NCBI GenBank assembly: GCA_034429275.1
Contig: DAOUFU010000350.1
Coordinates: 1-54,371, forward strand
Direction of reading: 5' to 3'
DNA: 54,371 nt
Source: DAOUFU01 sp034429275
Lineage (GTDB): Bacteria; Chloroflexota; Anaerolineae; Aggregatilineales; Aggregatilineaceae
Positions 16,402 to 24,363 of this stretch are shown one piece after another. The translations under genes were made by a program, and so were the position numbers. Positions within the stretch are counted from its first letter, which is position 1; each line of letters starts with the position of its first letter. The notes under the pieces were generated by a model. The model worked only from the letters and a program-made list of their open reading frames with translations. It was not told the DNA's origin and did no database searches.

Positions 16402-17370
16402 CTATAAAAAATCCTCTTCGGGCAGGCTGGGAGGCCGCGGCGAGGGGATGCTGGGCGCATCCGGGCCATCGTAGGGCTGCTGGCGGCGGCGAATCATCGT
16501 CTCGCCGATGCCCGGCTCCCACTCATCGGCCAGCGCGCCCGCCTGCCGGGTGAGTTCCAGCCCGCCCAGGTTGCGCGCGATCACTTCCAGCAGGTGCGGC
16601 TGGGTCCACGCCAGCGTATCGATCTGCACCGCGACCGCGCCCGCCGCGATAAACTCGCGGGCGTCGTCCGCCGAGTGCGCCCCGCCGGAGCCGATCACGG
16701 GAATGTCTAGCGCGCGCGCCACCTGGCCGACCGCCCGCAGAGTCAGGGTATGCAGCCAGGGTCCGAAGATACGCCCGCCTACCAACTGCCCGCTGGCCGA
16801 ATCGCGCGCGGTTCCGCGCGGTGGCGACGCCACCACCACCCCGCCAGCTTCAGCTTCCTGAGCCGCCAGGGCCAGCGCCAGCGCGTTATGGAGCGGCACG
16901 CGGACCAGCAGCGGGCGCTGTGTGTTATCCAGCACCGCGCCGACCAGGTTGATCACATCGGCGGGCGCGACGGAATCGTGCAGGCCCAGCTCAATCCCCG
17001 CGACAGCCTCGACGCGATCCAGGGCGGCGGCGGCATGGGCGACATCTTCGGGCGTGGTGGCCGCCAGGTGAACGATGACCGGCACGACGCTGCCCGCCCA
17101 TCGCCCGGCATACTGCTTGATGGCGCGCGCTACGCCGGGATTGGGCAGGCCGGTGTGGATGAGCACGCCGGAAGGAATGGGAACCACGCGCGGACCGCGC
17201 GCCGCCCGGCGCGGCTTCCAGGTCAGTGGAGTCGTCACCAGCGCGCCCAGTTTGCCCAGGTCGATCACGTCGCGGTAGGCCGTGCCGTCATAGCCCAGCA
17301 TCCCCGCGGCGGGCATGACCGGGTTCTGGACAACCACCGAATCTTTGCCGGGGCGGGGCAGTTCGATCAT
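16402..17370 (-). CDS. Dihydroorotate dehydrogenase-like (PyrD class 1 fold) protein lacking the catalytic motif
   Basis: A 322-residue TIM-barrel protein clearly related to class 1 dihydroorotate dehydrogenases. The N-terminus QNPVMPAAGMLGYD and LGALVTTPLTWKPR match the substrate-side loops. PSGVLIHTGLPNPGV matches the conserved N-containing loop. The C-terminal IPVIGSGGAHSADDAREFIAAGAVAVQI is the FMN phosphate-binding segment. The NxSCPN segment, which carries substrate and flavin contacts in true enzymes, is replaced by GLHDS (residues 129-133). The expected catalytic serine/cysteine loop is also not apparent. It therefore probably keeps FMN but has another or no redox role. The start at 17370 (ATG) has AGGA about 10 nt upstream; the in-frame GTG at 17388 has none. 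An acidic, proline-rich tail ends the protein. Confidence 0.72.
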   Translation of the reverse strand: MIELPRPGKDSVVVQNPVMPAAGMLGYDGTAYRDVIDLGKLGALVTTPLTWKPRRAARGPRVVPIPSGVLIHTGLPNPGVARAIKQYAGRWAGSVVPVIVHLAATTPEDVAHAAAALDRVEAVAGIELGLHDSVAPADVINLVGAVLDNTQRPLLVRVPLHNALALALAAQEAEAGGVVVASPPRGTARDSASGQLVGGRIFGPWLHTLTLRAVGQVARALDIPVIGSGGAHSADDAREFIAAGAVAVQIDTLAWTQPHLLEVIARNLGGLELTRQAGALADEWEPGIGETMIRRRQQPYDGPDAPSIPSPRPPSLPEEDFL

Positions 17371-17472
17371 CGAGAATTCATCCTGCACGCTTGAGCCATC
17401 CGCACCTGTTCAAGATACCGGAGTTTGGACGATTGTGCCAGCGCGCCGCCGCCGGATCGTTTATGCATTTTT

Positions 17473-17502
17473 TATACAAATCTTATAAGAACTGGCTATA
17501 AT
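17473..17502 (+). promoter_or_regulatory. Predicted promoter of the FmdB-type gene
   Basis: TATACA (17473-17478), an 18-bp spacer and a consensus TATAAT (17497-17502) lie 40 nt before the start, in a locally AT-rich divergent region. Confidence 0.55.
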
Positions 17503-17541
17503 AGTTGGTGGTGAAAAATGGGAGGATAGCAGGAGGGTTCT

Positions 17542-17748
17542 ATGCCCCGGTACGAGTATGCGTGCGATGAATGCGGCGTGCGGTTCGAGCGTATGCAGCA
17601 CTTCGACGAAGCGCCGCTCACCGAATGCCCCGAATGTCATGGGCAGGTTCACCGCCTGATCGGACCGGTCGGGGTCGTGTTTAAGGGCAAGGGCTTTTAT
17701 GTGACCGACAGCAAGAAAAGCAGCAGCTCTTCTTCAAAAGAAGAGTAA
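17542..17748 (+). CDS. FmdB-family small zinc-ribbon protein
   Basis: A 68-residue protein with the typical FmdB-like opening MPRYEYACDECGVRFE. It has a four-cysteine zinc ribbon: C9-x2-C12 and C29-x2-C32 (CDEC, CPEC). GFYVTDSKK is followed by a polyserine/acidic tail, as in most family members. The strong RBS AGGAGGG precedes the ATG. The family was first linked to formamidase regulation, but its general role is unknown. It is flanked by its own promoter and terminator, so it is monocistronic. Confidence 0.92.
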   Translation: MPRYEYACDECGVRFERMQHFDEAPLTECPECHGQVHRLIGPVGVVFKGKGFYVTDSKKSSSSSSKEE

Positions 17749-17795
17749 GGTCACGGCTGGCTCCCAAAATTGGCGGTGTTCCCTTCATCTGCTGA

Positions 17796-17826
17796 CGCCG
17801 GGTCGTGCGACCCGGTGTTTTTTTTG
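17796..17826 (+). terminator. Rho-independent terminator after the FmdB-type gene
   Basis: The stem CCGGGTCG / CGACCCGG with a TG loop is followed, after TG, by a run of eight T. Confidence 0.92.
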
Positions 17827-17860
17827 TTACCGGCGGGTGCTGCGTTTGGGCAGGGGAATC

Positions 17861-17888
17861 AAAAACGGCAGGGATGCATCCCTGCCGT
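17861..17888 (-). terminator. Terminator of tRNA-Ser (perfect 24-bp palindrome)
   Basis: On the minus strand, 8 nt past the encoded CCA, the perfect palindrome ACGGCAGGGATG/CATCCCTGCCGT (17865-17888) is followed by a T run ending in G. This is a clean tRNA terminator. Confidence 0.88.
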
Positions 17889-17895
17889 ATGAAAG

Positions 17896-17989
<94 letters not shown>

Positions 17990-18186
17990 ATCCTGTGCGG
18001 CCATTATAGCGGCGCGCCCGGCCCTGGTCAATACGCAAGCGGCGAGCCAGCACGCCAGGGGTGCGGCAATTTGCCTAAAACCGCAGATGGGGGGGATACT
18101 TGGCTGGCGCTGTCGTTTTTCGACATCATACCCCAGCACAAAGGGCAGCCGCCGATAGAGACTCATGGAAGGGGAGAGAACGACTT

Positions 18187-19152
18187 ATGAAAACAGCACT
18201 CGTTTGTGGCGCGGGTGGGTTCATTGGTGGGCACCTCGTCAAGAAGCTCAAACGCGAGGGGTACTGGGTGCGCGGGGTGGATATCAAGCAGCACGAATAT
18301 GCCCAGACCCAGGCCGATGAGTTCCTGCTGCTCGATCTGCGCGAGGAAGCGAACTGCCGGCAGGCGCTCGCACTGAAGGGCGGCACCTTCGACGAGGTTT
18401 ACCAGCTTGCGGCAGATATGGGCGGCATGGGCTTCATCCACTCTGCCGAGTGTGAGATCATGCACAACAGCGCACTGATCAACATCCACATGACGCACAG
18501 TGCTTCCGAGATGGGCGTGCCGCGCTATTTCTTCTCGTCGTCGGTGTGTGTCTATCGCGATATGCAGCCTGGCGAGCCGGAAATGACCGAAGCGCAGGCG
18601 GTTCCCGCCAACCCCGATAATGAATATGGCTGGGAAAAGCTCTATGCCGAGCGCATGGCGATGGCCTACGGGCGCAACCGGGGCATGACCGTGCGAATCG
18701 CGCGCTTCCAGAACTGCTATGGCCCCGAAGGCACGTGGACCGGCGGGCGCGAAAAGGCCCCCGCTGCGATCTGCCGCAAGATCGCCCAGGTCGAAGACGG
18801 CGGCACCATCGAGGTTTGGGGCGATGGCTCGGCCATCCGCTCGTATACCTATGTTGATGACATGGTCGAGGGCATCTTCATGTTGATGCAGTCGGACCTC
18901 GAAGGCGCGGTAAACATCGGCAGCCCGCAGTACGTCTCGGTGAACGAGCTGGTGGCGACCGTCGCAGAAGTGGCCGGGAAGCGGATCAATGTCAAGCATG
19001 TCGAGGGACCGGTGGGGGTGCATTCGCGCAATTTCAGCAACGCGCGCATCTATTCGATCGGCTGGCAGGCGCGGTTTGATCTCAAGGCGGGCATCGAGCG
19101 CACCTATCCCTGGATCGAGGCGCAGGTCAAAGCGGCAGCGCAGGTCAAATAA
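18187..19152 (+). CDS. GDP-mannose 3,5-epimerase-like NAD-dependent sugar epimerase (extended SDR)
   Basis: A 321-residue extended short-chain dehydrogenase. The N-terminal CGAGGFIGGHL binds NAD(P). QLAADMGGMGFI, RFQNCYGPEGTW, GGREKAPAAICRK and VWGDGSAIRSYTYVDDMVEG are strongly reminiscent of plant GDP-mannose 3,5-epimerase. The active site has S in FSSSVCVY and the YxxxK of YGWEKL. Such enzymes make GDP-L-galactose/gulose for glycans or (in plants) ascorbate. Here the product probably feeds surface polysaccharide. Related epimerases cannot be excluded by motif reading. The start at 18187 follows a GGGGAGAG purine stretch; longer in-frame starts lack an RBS. No other sugar genes flank it. Confidence 0.85.
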   Translation: MKTALVCGAGGFIGGHLVKKLKREGYWVRGVDIKQHEYAQTQADEFLLLDLREEANCRQALALKGGTFDEVYQLAADMGGMGFIHSAECEIMHNSALINIHMTHSASEMGVPRYFFSSSVCVYRDMQPGEPEMTEAQAVPANPDNEYGWEKLYAERMAMAYGRNRGMTVRIARFQNCYGPEGTWTGGREKAPAAICRKIAQVEDGGTIEVWGDGSAIRSYTYVDDMVEGIFMLMQSDLEGAVNIGSPQYVSVNELVATVAEVAGKRINVKHVEGPVGVHSRNFSNARIYSIGWQARFDLKAGIERTYPWIEAQVKAAAQVK

Positions 19153-19371
19153 CTCGCGGCGCGGGGGAATCCCGCGCCAAATCTGCAGAGGCAGCAGTCA
19201 CAAATTTCGGCAGGGCGGGCCACAGGGTCCGCCCTGTTGGTTTGTATGGATGGGAGAATGGTCCCGGTTTTTTGCTTCACCTGTAAAATGTGGCACATCC
19301 CGGCGGTATGTTGTGTAGAGTGTTCGATCGAGCATCTGTGCACGTTGGGTTGTGATCTTAAGGAGCGAAAA
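19153..19371. other. Intergenic region with two GC hairpins
   Basis: GGCGCGGG-GGAAT-CCCGCGCC lies just after the epimerase stop. CAGGGCGG / CCGCCCTG (19211-19218, 19229-19236) follows. Neither has a proper T run, so they may be weak terminators or mRNA-stabilising hairpins. AAGGAGC before 19372 is the next gene's RBS. Confidence 0.5.
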
Positions 19372-20202
19372 ATGCGTATCGCTAGCCGTATGAAATGGAT
19401 ATTGCTGATCCTGGTCGTGGCTGCGTTGGCTTTGCCCGGCTCGTGGGCTGTCGCGCAGGAAGACGAAGACGACCCCGAATTCGGCCTCGAATTCGAGTTC
19501 GAGGGCGTGGTGGTGTCGATCACCGATGAGGCGATTGTGGTTGATGTGGAAGGCGTCGAGTTCATTCTGGCACCGGCGGGATCGTTCAACCCCTCGATGT
19601 TGAGCGAGGGCGACATGGTGCGCTTTAACGGCGTGATGCTCAACGACGACACGATCAAGGTGACCGAGTTGGAGATCGTCGAGCCGCCCGCCGATGAACC
19701 CGGCGAAGAACCCGTTGAAGAACCTGTAGATGAGCCGGACGACACCCCTCTGGCCTGCGGCAAAGAGGATCACCCGGTCATCACTGCCCTGGCGGATGAA
19801 TTTGAGCTGGAATATGACGTGGTCATGGGCTATTTCTGCGATGGCTACGGTGTTGGCGAAATCGCGCGTGCCCTGCTGCTGGCCGAACAAACTGACATGG
19901 CCGCCGAGGATGTGCTCGCCATGCGCGAGGATGGCATGGGCTGGGGCAACATCGTCAAAGAACTGGATGTCAACCCGTCGTCACTGGCTCCGGGCCGCGT
20001 GATCTCTGCGGAGAAGCATGAAAACAAAGCCGAGGAGCGCGAACGGAACAGGGAAGAAGAGCAGAACAGCGGCGAAGGCGAAAGCCAGGAGCAGAACCAG
20101 AACAAGCCCGGCAACAGCGCCAATGCCCCCGGCCAGCAGAAGAAGAGTAATGACGGCCCCGGCGGCAGCGCTAACGCTCCCGGTCAGCAAAAGAAGAAAT
20201 AA
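19372..20202 (+). CDS. Secreted protein with DUF5666-like beta domain, tandem helical motif and basic Asn/Gly/Gln tail
   Basis: A 276-residue exported protein. A signal peptide (residues 1-29, cleavage near VAQ) is followed by an acidic stretch. A small beta domain (about 38-105) fits the DUF5666 pattern: EGVVVSITDEAIVVDVEGVEF and LSEGDMVRFNGVML. An acidic Pro/Glu linker follows (PGEEPVEEPVDEP). The helical region (about 125-205) carries two similar segments, DGYGVGEIARALLLAE and DGMGWGNIVKELDV. The tail holds two copies of NAPGQQKK separated by a Gly/Ser/Asn stretch. The specific function is unknown. It lies upstream of the sigma/anti-sigma pair, whose anti-sigma ends in a similar low-complexity tail, so it may be a target or partner of that system; this is an inference. 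Confidence 0.75.
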   Translation: MRIASRMKWILLILVVAALALPGSWAVAQEDEDDPEFGLEFEFEGVVVSITDEAIVVDVEGVEFILAPAGSFNPSMLSEGDMVRFNGVMLNDDTIKVTELEIVEPPADEPGEEPVEEPVDEPDDTPLACGKEDHPVITALADEFELEYDVVMGYFCDGYGVGEIARALLLAEQTDMAAEDVLAMREDGMGWGNIVKELDVNPSSLAPGRVISAEKHENKAEERERNREEEQNSGEGESQEQNQNKPGNSANAPGQQKKSNDGPGGSANAPGQQKKK

Positions 20203-20224
20203 CTTGAGCGGCGGATTCGTGGTC

Positions 20225-20251
20225 CGGCGGGGCAATCACATTGCCCCGCCG
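20225..20251. other. 12-bp-stem hairpin overlapping the sigma-gene promoter
   Basis: CGGCGGGGCAAT / ATTGCCCCGCCG with a CAC loop lies 22 nt after the preceding stop. The right arm contains TTGCCC, the predicted -35 of the sigma-factor promoter. It may act as a U-less terminator, an operator, or both. Confidence 0.6.
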
Positions 20252-20268
20252 AAGGATTGCGGTACAAT
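20241..20268 (+). promoter_or_regulatory. Predicted promoter of the sigma/anti-sigma operon
   Basis: TTGCCC (20241-20246), a 16-bp spacer and TACAAT (20263-20268) lie 46 nt before the sigma ATG. Transcription from here excludes the longer reading frame that extends upstream. Confidence 0.55.
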
Positions 20269-20314
20269 GGAGATCTGCTTGCCCCCGTCCAGTTATCTTC
20301 ATTGGCCGAGCCTG

Positions 20315-20893
20315 ATGACCACACCGCCGGAAGATACCTTGATACACCGCGCCCAGGCGGGCGATGCCGATGCTGTGGCCGCGCTGTATCAGCACTACGC
20401 CCCGGCCATCGCGCGTTATGTGGGGTACCGGGTGCCCGACGCCGCCCTGGTCGAAGACCTGCCCGCCGAGGTGTTCTTGCGAATGGTGGAAGGACTGCCG
20501 CATTACACTATCACTGGAGCGCCGTTTGAGGCGTGGCTCTACCGGATTGCGGCGGCGCGCGTGGCCGATTACTACCGCCAGCAGCACCGCCGCCCAGAGG
20601 AGCAGCTCAGCGAGAGTGTACCCACCGGCCAGCCCTCACCGGAGATGACTGTCGAGCAGCACGAGGAATTTGAAGCGCTGCGATCTGCCCTGAGTCAGCT
20701 CAGCGACGAACAGCAAACCATCGTGCTGCTGCGTTTTGTCGAGCGCAAAAGCCACGAAGAGGTGGCTGCTATTACCCATAAGAGCGTGCGCGCCATCGCC
20801 ACAGCCCAGCACCGCGCGCTCAAACGCCTGGCCCGGCTGCTGGGCACCGAGAAATCTGTGCGTCACTACATCCGAGGGAAATCGTCCGAATGA
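20315..20893 (+). CDS. ECF-type RNA polymerase sigma factor
   Basis: A 192-residue sigma-70 family protein of region 2 plus region 4 architecture. Region 2 runs about 8-80 (HRAQAGDADAVAALYQHYAPAIARYVGYRV...FLRMVEGLP...FEAWLYRIAAARVADYYRQ). Region 4 runs about 120-175 (ALSQLSDEQQTIVLLRFVERKSHEEVAAI...SVRAIATAQHRALKRLARLL), with the helix-turn-helix for the -35. It directs RNA polymerase to alternative promoters. The ATG at 20315 was chosen because the predicted promoter sits just upstream; an in-frame ATG at 20267 lies inside the -10 box. The stop overlaps the next gene's start (ATGA), so the downstream DUF5667 protein is probably its anti-sigma factor. Confidence 0.9.
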   Translation: MTTPPEDTLIHRAQAGDADAVAALYQHYAPAIARYVGYRVPDAALVEDLPAEVFLRMVEGLPHYTITGAPFEAWLYRIAAARVADYYRQQHRRPEEQLSESVPTGQPSPEMTVEQHEEFEALRSALSQLSDEQQTIVLLRFVERKSHEEVAAITHKSVRAIATAQHRALKRLARLLGTEKSVRHYIRGKSSE

Positions 20894-22071
20894 GCGCCGA
20901 TTCCACCGACGAGCGCGACTTGATGCAGCATCTGGACCGCGTGCTGCCGCCTCATGATCTGCCGGCAGCGCCGGCGGACCGCGCCGCGGCAACCGTTGAT
21001 CCTGCGCTGGCTCCCCTGGTCGAGGCGGCTCGCCGGTTCGCCGATGGTCCACGCGTAGAGCTGTCTCCGGAAGCGCACGCGCGCATCGAGGCGCGGCTCC
21101 GCGCGCGCGTGGCCGAGCTTCACGGCGCGAGCCAGGCTGCCGATGATGCCGCAATTGTGGAAGCGCGCTCGCGGATGCAGAGCAGCCGGTCGTGGTGGGC
21201 CGGTCAGCGGGCATTGCCCGGCTGGCGCACACTGGCGGCGGCGCTGCTGGCGGTGATCGTGGTGGGCTTGCTTGGGGCAGCGCGCGCTTCGGCGAGCAGC
21301 CTGCCCGGCGATACCCTGTACCCACTCAAGCGCGCCATCGAGGGGGTCCGGCTGGCTGTGGTTTCGGACGAGAGCGAGGCCGCGCTCCGGCTGGAACTGG
21401 CCGGGCGGCGTGTAGATGAATTCGCGGCGCTGCTGAGTCGGGACCAGGTCTACCTCCCGGCACTGGACGACGCAGCGGAAGAGATGAGCCGCGCGGCGGC
21501 GCTGCTGGCTGCCGGTCATGGCGACCCGGTGACGGCTCAGGCGCGTGTCGAGAAGTTGATCGGTCAGCAGTCTGCGCTGGTGGCCCAGGCCGAACGGCTG
21601 GCATCGGAGCCGGAGCGGGAACAACTGCGCGAGTATGCCGCCGAGAGTGCGACCCTCCAGGCCCAGATTCAGGCCCTCACCGCGCCCCCCGCGCCGGTTC
21701 AGACACTCACGCCGCCTCACACCGCCACTGTGACGGCATCGGCGACGACGGCATCGGCGACGCCGTCGGCGACCGCGACTCTCTCCCCGGCTGCAACGCG
21801 ACCCGCAGCGCAGCCAGCGGCGGCGACCGCCACGGCGACCCCAACGTTAACCCCTACTCCGACATTGACCCCATCAGGGACCCCATCAGGGACCCCGCCT
21901 GCTGAAGGGTCTGTCTCACCGGGCACGGGCACACCCGGTCGCGGGCCGACTCGCACCCCGCCCGGTCATGGGGCGACTCCCGGCCTGGGGCAGAACCCGC
22001 CGGGTCAGGGCGGCACCAATCCGGGCATCGGCAACAATGGCAACCCACCGGGGCAAAATAAGTCCAGATAA
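20890..22071 (+). CDS. Membrane-anchored DUF5667-type anti-sigma factor
   Basis: A 393-residue single-pass protein translationally coupled to the sigma gene by a 4-nt ATGA overlap. The N-terminal ~110 residues are cytoplasmic and helical, the likely sigma-binding part. A membrane span lies at about 112-132. Directly outside is the DUF5667 signature SSLPGDTLYPLKRAIEGVRL, followed by a long helical region (to about 260). A Thr/Ala/Ser/Pro linker (TATPTLTPTPTL type) and a Gly/Asn/Pro/Gln tail ending NPPGQNKSR complete it. By gene arrangement and topology it should hold the sigma factor at the membrane until an envelope signal releases it. The signal and release protease are not identifiable here. 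Confidence 0.85.
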   Translation: MSADSTDERDLMQHLDRVLPPHDLPAAPADRAAATVDPALAPLVEAARRFADGPRVELSPEAHARIEARLRARVAELHGASQAADDAAIVEARSRMQSSRSWWAGQRALPGWRTLAAALLAVIVVGLLGAARASASSLPGDTLYPLKRAIEGVRLAVVSDESEAALRLELAGRRVDEFAALLSRDQVYLPALDDAAEEMSRAAALLAAGHGDPVTAQARVEKLIGQQSALVAQAERLASEPEREQLREYAAESATLQAQIQALTAPPAPVQTLTPPHTATVTASATTASATPSATATLSPAATRPAAQPAAATATATPTLTPTPTLTPSGTPSGTPPAEGSVSPGTGTPGRGPTRTPPGHGATPGLGQNPPGQGGTNPGIGNNGNPPGQNKSR

Positions 22072-22258
22072 CTCCGATCGCAGAATTCTCCAAAACACAG
22101 CGGTTATCCGCCGCCTGGTCGGCGCTTGCCCACTGCCCGGCGGCGGTCAACTTCCCACGCGGTAAAATGGGACGGTGCGCGCGCGGCATGGTATGATCGG
22201 CGTGCGCGGGGTACATCGTGCCCTGGCAGATCATTTCCGGCAATGGGAGACGCAATTC

Positions 22259-24217
22259 ATGAAGACAGCATTCTACCGGTGGGCAGTGGTGGGCATGGTG
22301 GTACTGATTGCGGCAGGCAGTCTGCCGGTGGCGGGCAGTCTGCCATTGGCAGGTAGCCTGCACACTGGCGTGCAGCATGTCCTGGCACAGGATGCAGGCC
22401 AGCGCTACAGCAATCCCGGCCTGGGCATGGCGTTTGATCTCCCGGCGGGGTGGCAGGTTAGCGCGGGCGAAAACGGCCTGATCGCGGCTTCACCGGACGA
22501 TCTACAGGCGGCACAGTCGGGCGCGGTGCCCTCCGGGCTGGTGGTTCGCGCGATTGTAGGAACTTTCAACGAGCTGGGCATTGATGACGCGACCCAGATT
22601 CCCACGCTGCTGACCCGCCTGGTCCCCGGCGAGGGTTCAGTGAGCACGCCGGAGCCGGTAATCTGGGGTGGCGCAGAGGGATTCCAGCTGGTGGCCTCGC
22701 TGCCCGGCGAGGGCTATACGACGCGGGTTGGCCTGTTGGCGATTCCTGGCGGGCGCGTGGCGCTGCTGCGTGGCCTGGCCCCGGTCGCCGCCTGGGATGC
22801 GGGCGCGGGCGCGCAGTTTGAGGCGCTCATTCAGTCCCTGGAGTTTAACCCGCCGGAGCGGGATGAGGAATACATCGCGTCGTTGACCACCAACGACGGC
22901 GGCGTGATTCGGCATTACCAGGAACCCCAGCCGGAAGGGCGCGTCGTGCGTGCGGGCGGCATCGTCTATGACATGTTCGACCTGATGTATATGGCAGCCG
23001 GACCGGGCGGAATCGCCGCGCTGGAGATGAGCACCAGCCGCCGTATCAGCTACATGGGGCCCTGGTATGGAGGCGATTTTGTGGATGTGGCAATGGGGCC
23101 GGATACCAAGCTCTACCTGGCCAACGTCGCGCCGGATACGCTCAACGCGGTGATGGTCGTGGACCGCGCCGGGAACTGGCTGCGCGGTTGGGGTGAGCGC
23201 GGCGACGGAGATGGGCAGTTCGCGCCTGGGATGCCGCGCACCATCGCGGTAGATGCGGGCGGCGATGTGTGGACCATCTCCGAAGGTCACAGCGCCGGGA
23301 TCGCGAACCGCCTGTACAAATTTGACGAGGTGGGCAACCTGCTGATGACCATCGACCTGGCCGAGATCAACCCGAACCTGTCGGGCGCGAAGCTGACCTA
23401 TAACCCGGCAACCGGCGGCCTGTACATCATCGGAGCGACGGGCAACCTCAACGTCGTCGATGGCAGCGGGCGCGCGCTGGCCATCGATCTGGCCCAGGAC
23501 GTGCTTACAGGCACGACCCCGGTCGCTATTGCCGTCGCGCCAAACAATAACATTGTGGTCGCGCTCAATGCGCCAGGGCTGGATGGCTTTGGGCTGCTCG
23601 AACTAAGCGTGGCCGGGCGTCTGCTGGATATGTTCGGCATCCCCTTCGACAGCAGCCGCGGCGGGGCCTATTTCGCGGGCGAGTACCTCAACCCCGGTGG
23701 ACTGATGGTCGGGCAGGACGGGCTGATCTACTGGACGGAGACCAACCCCAACACCGGCTACACGCAGATTCAAACCTTCACCTTCAGCGGCGATGGTCTG
23801 ATCCCGCTGGGCGCACCGGCTGCCGACACCGCCTCAGCGGAGGGCCTGCCCCCGATCGACCCGGCGCGCGGCGGCGGCTCGTTGAGCTATGGCCAGACGG
23901 TGCGCGGCACGCTCAATAACCTCTATCCATCGCACAACTGGACCTTCGAGGGGACGGCAGGCGACCGGATCATCGTCACCATGCGCGACGCAACCGGGGC
24001 AGACCTGCTCGATCCGCTGGTGATTCTGGCCGACAGCCAGGGCCGTGAGGTCGCACAGAACGATGATGCTGCGCCGGATGCGCCAGGCGTGGAGACTCTC
24101 GGCCCGCGCGACTCGCGGCTGGAATATGCGCTGCCTGCGACAGGCGTGTATACGATCAAAGCGACCCGCTTCGGCGGGCGTGGCGAATACACGCTGACAC
24201 TCGACCGCGCGGGATAG
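22259..24217 (+). CDS. Large secreted protein: beta-propeller-like region plus C-terminal PPC domain
   Basis: A 652-residue exported protein. The signal peptide is odd: after the first hydrophobic stretch it carries near-repeats GSLPVAGSLPLAGSL before a probable cleavage near VLAQDA. Residues about 50-205 resemble a PsbP/lipoprotein-like module (YSNPGLGMAFDLPAGWQVS). Residues about 230-510 contain NHL/SMP-30-like propeller blades (VDVAMGPDTKLYLANV, GDGDGQFAPGMPRTIAVDAGGDVWTI, GQDGLIYWTE). Residues about 545-650 match the bacterial pre-peptidase C-terminal fold (GTLNNLYPSHNWTFEGTAGD, YTIKATRFGGRGEYTL). No catalytic residues are recognised, so a binding or sensing surface protein is likely. The start at 22259 has GGGAGA upstream. 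Confidence 0.75.
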   Translation: MKTAFYRWAVVGMVVLIAAGSLPVAGSLPLAGSLHTGVQHVLAQDAGQRYSNPGLGMAFDLPAGWQVSAGENGLIAASPDDLQAAQSGAVPSGLVVRAIVGTFNELGIDDATQIPTLLTRLVPGEGSVSTPEPVIWGGAEGFQLVASLPGEGYTTRVGLLAIPGGRVALLRGLAPVAAWDAGAGAQFEALIQSLEFNPPERDEEYIASLTTNDGGVIRHYQEPQPEGRVVRAGGIVYDMFDLMYMAAGPGGIAALEMSTSRRISYMGPWYGGDFVDVAMGPDTKLYLANVAPDTLNAVMVVDRAGNWLRGWGERGDGDGQFAPGMPRTIAVDAGGDVWTISEGHSAGIANRLYKFDEVGNLLMTIDLAEINPNLSGAKLTYNPATGGLYIIGATGNLNVVDGSGRALAIDLAQDVLTGTTPVAIAVAPNNNIVVALNAPGLDGFGLLELSVAGRLLDMFGIPFDSSRGGAYFAGEYLNPGGLMVGQDGLIYWTETNPNTGYTQIQTFTFSGDGLIPLGAPAADTASAEGLPPIDPARGGGSLSYGQTVRGTLNNLYPSHNWTFEGTAGDRIIVTMRDATGADLLDPLVILADSQGREVAQNDDAAPDAPGVETLGPRDSRLEYALPATGVYTIKATRFGGRGEYTLTLDRAG

Positions 24218-24300
24218 GATAGCAGCGCGGCGTGCTCGAATTGTTGGGCGCGCCGCGCTGTTTCTTACGCGCTTCTTGTAATGCCCGCAGCGGTTTTTGC

Positions 24301-24306
24301 TACAAT
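24301..24306 (+). promoter_or_regulatory. -10 box of the Dps-like gene
   Basis: TACAAT (24301-24306) lies about 58 nt before the start. A possible -35 TTGTAA (24276-24281) has a long 19-bp spacer, so an activator or alternative sigma factor could be involved. Confidence 0.45.
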
Positions 24307-24363
24307 CGTAAGAGTGATGAAAGTCTGGACAGCGGTTCATTTTCCCATGATGAGGAGGTTCCC

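Noticed and set aside
20018..20314. Sigma factor with a ~99-residue N-terminal extension overlapping the upstream gene
   Set aside because: The extension reads the upstream gene's tail out of frame, and the predicted promoter lies after it.
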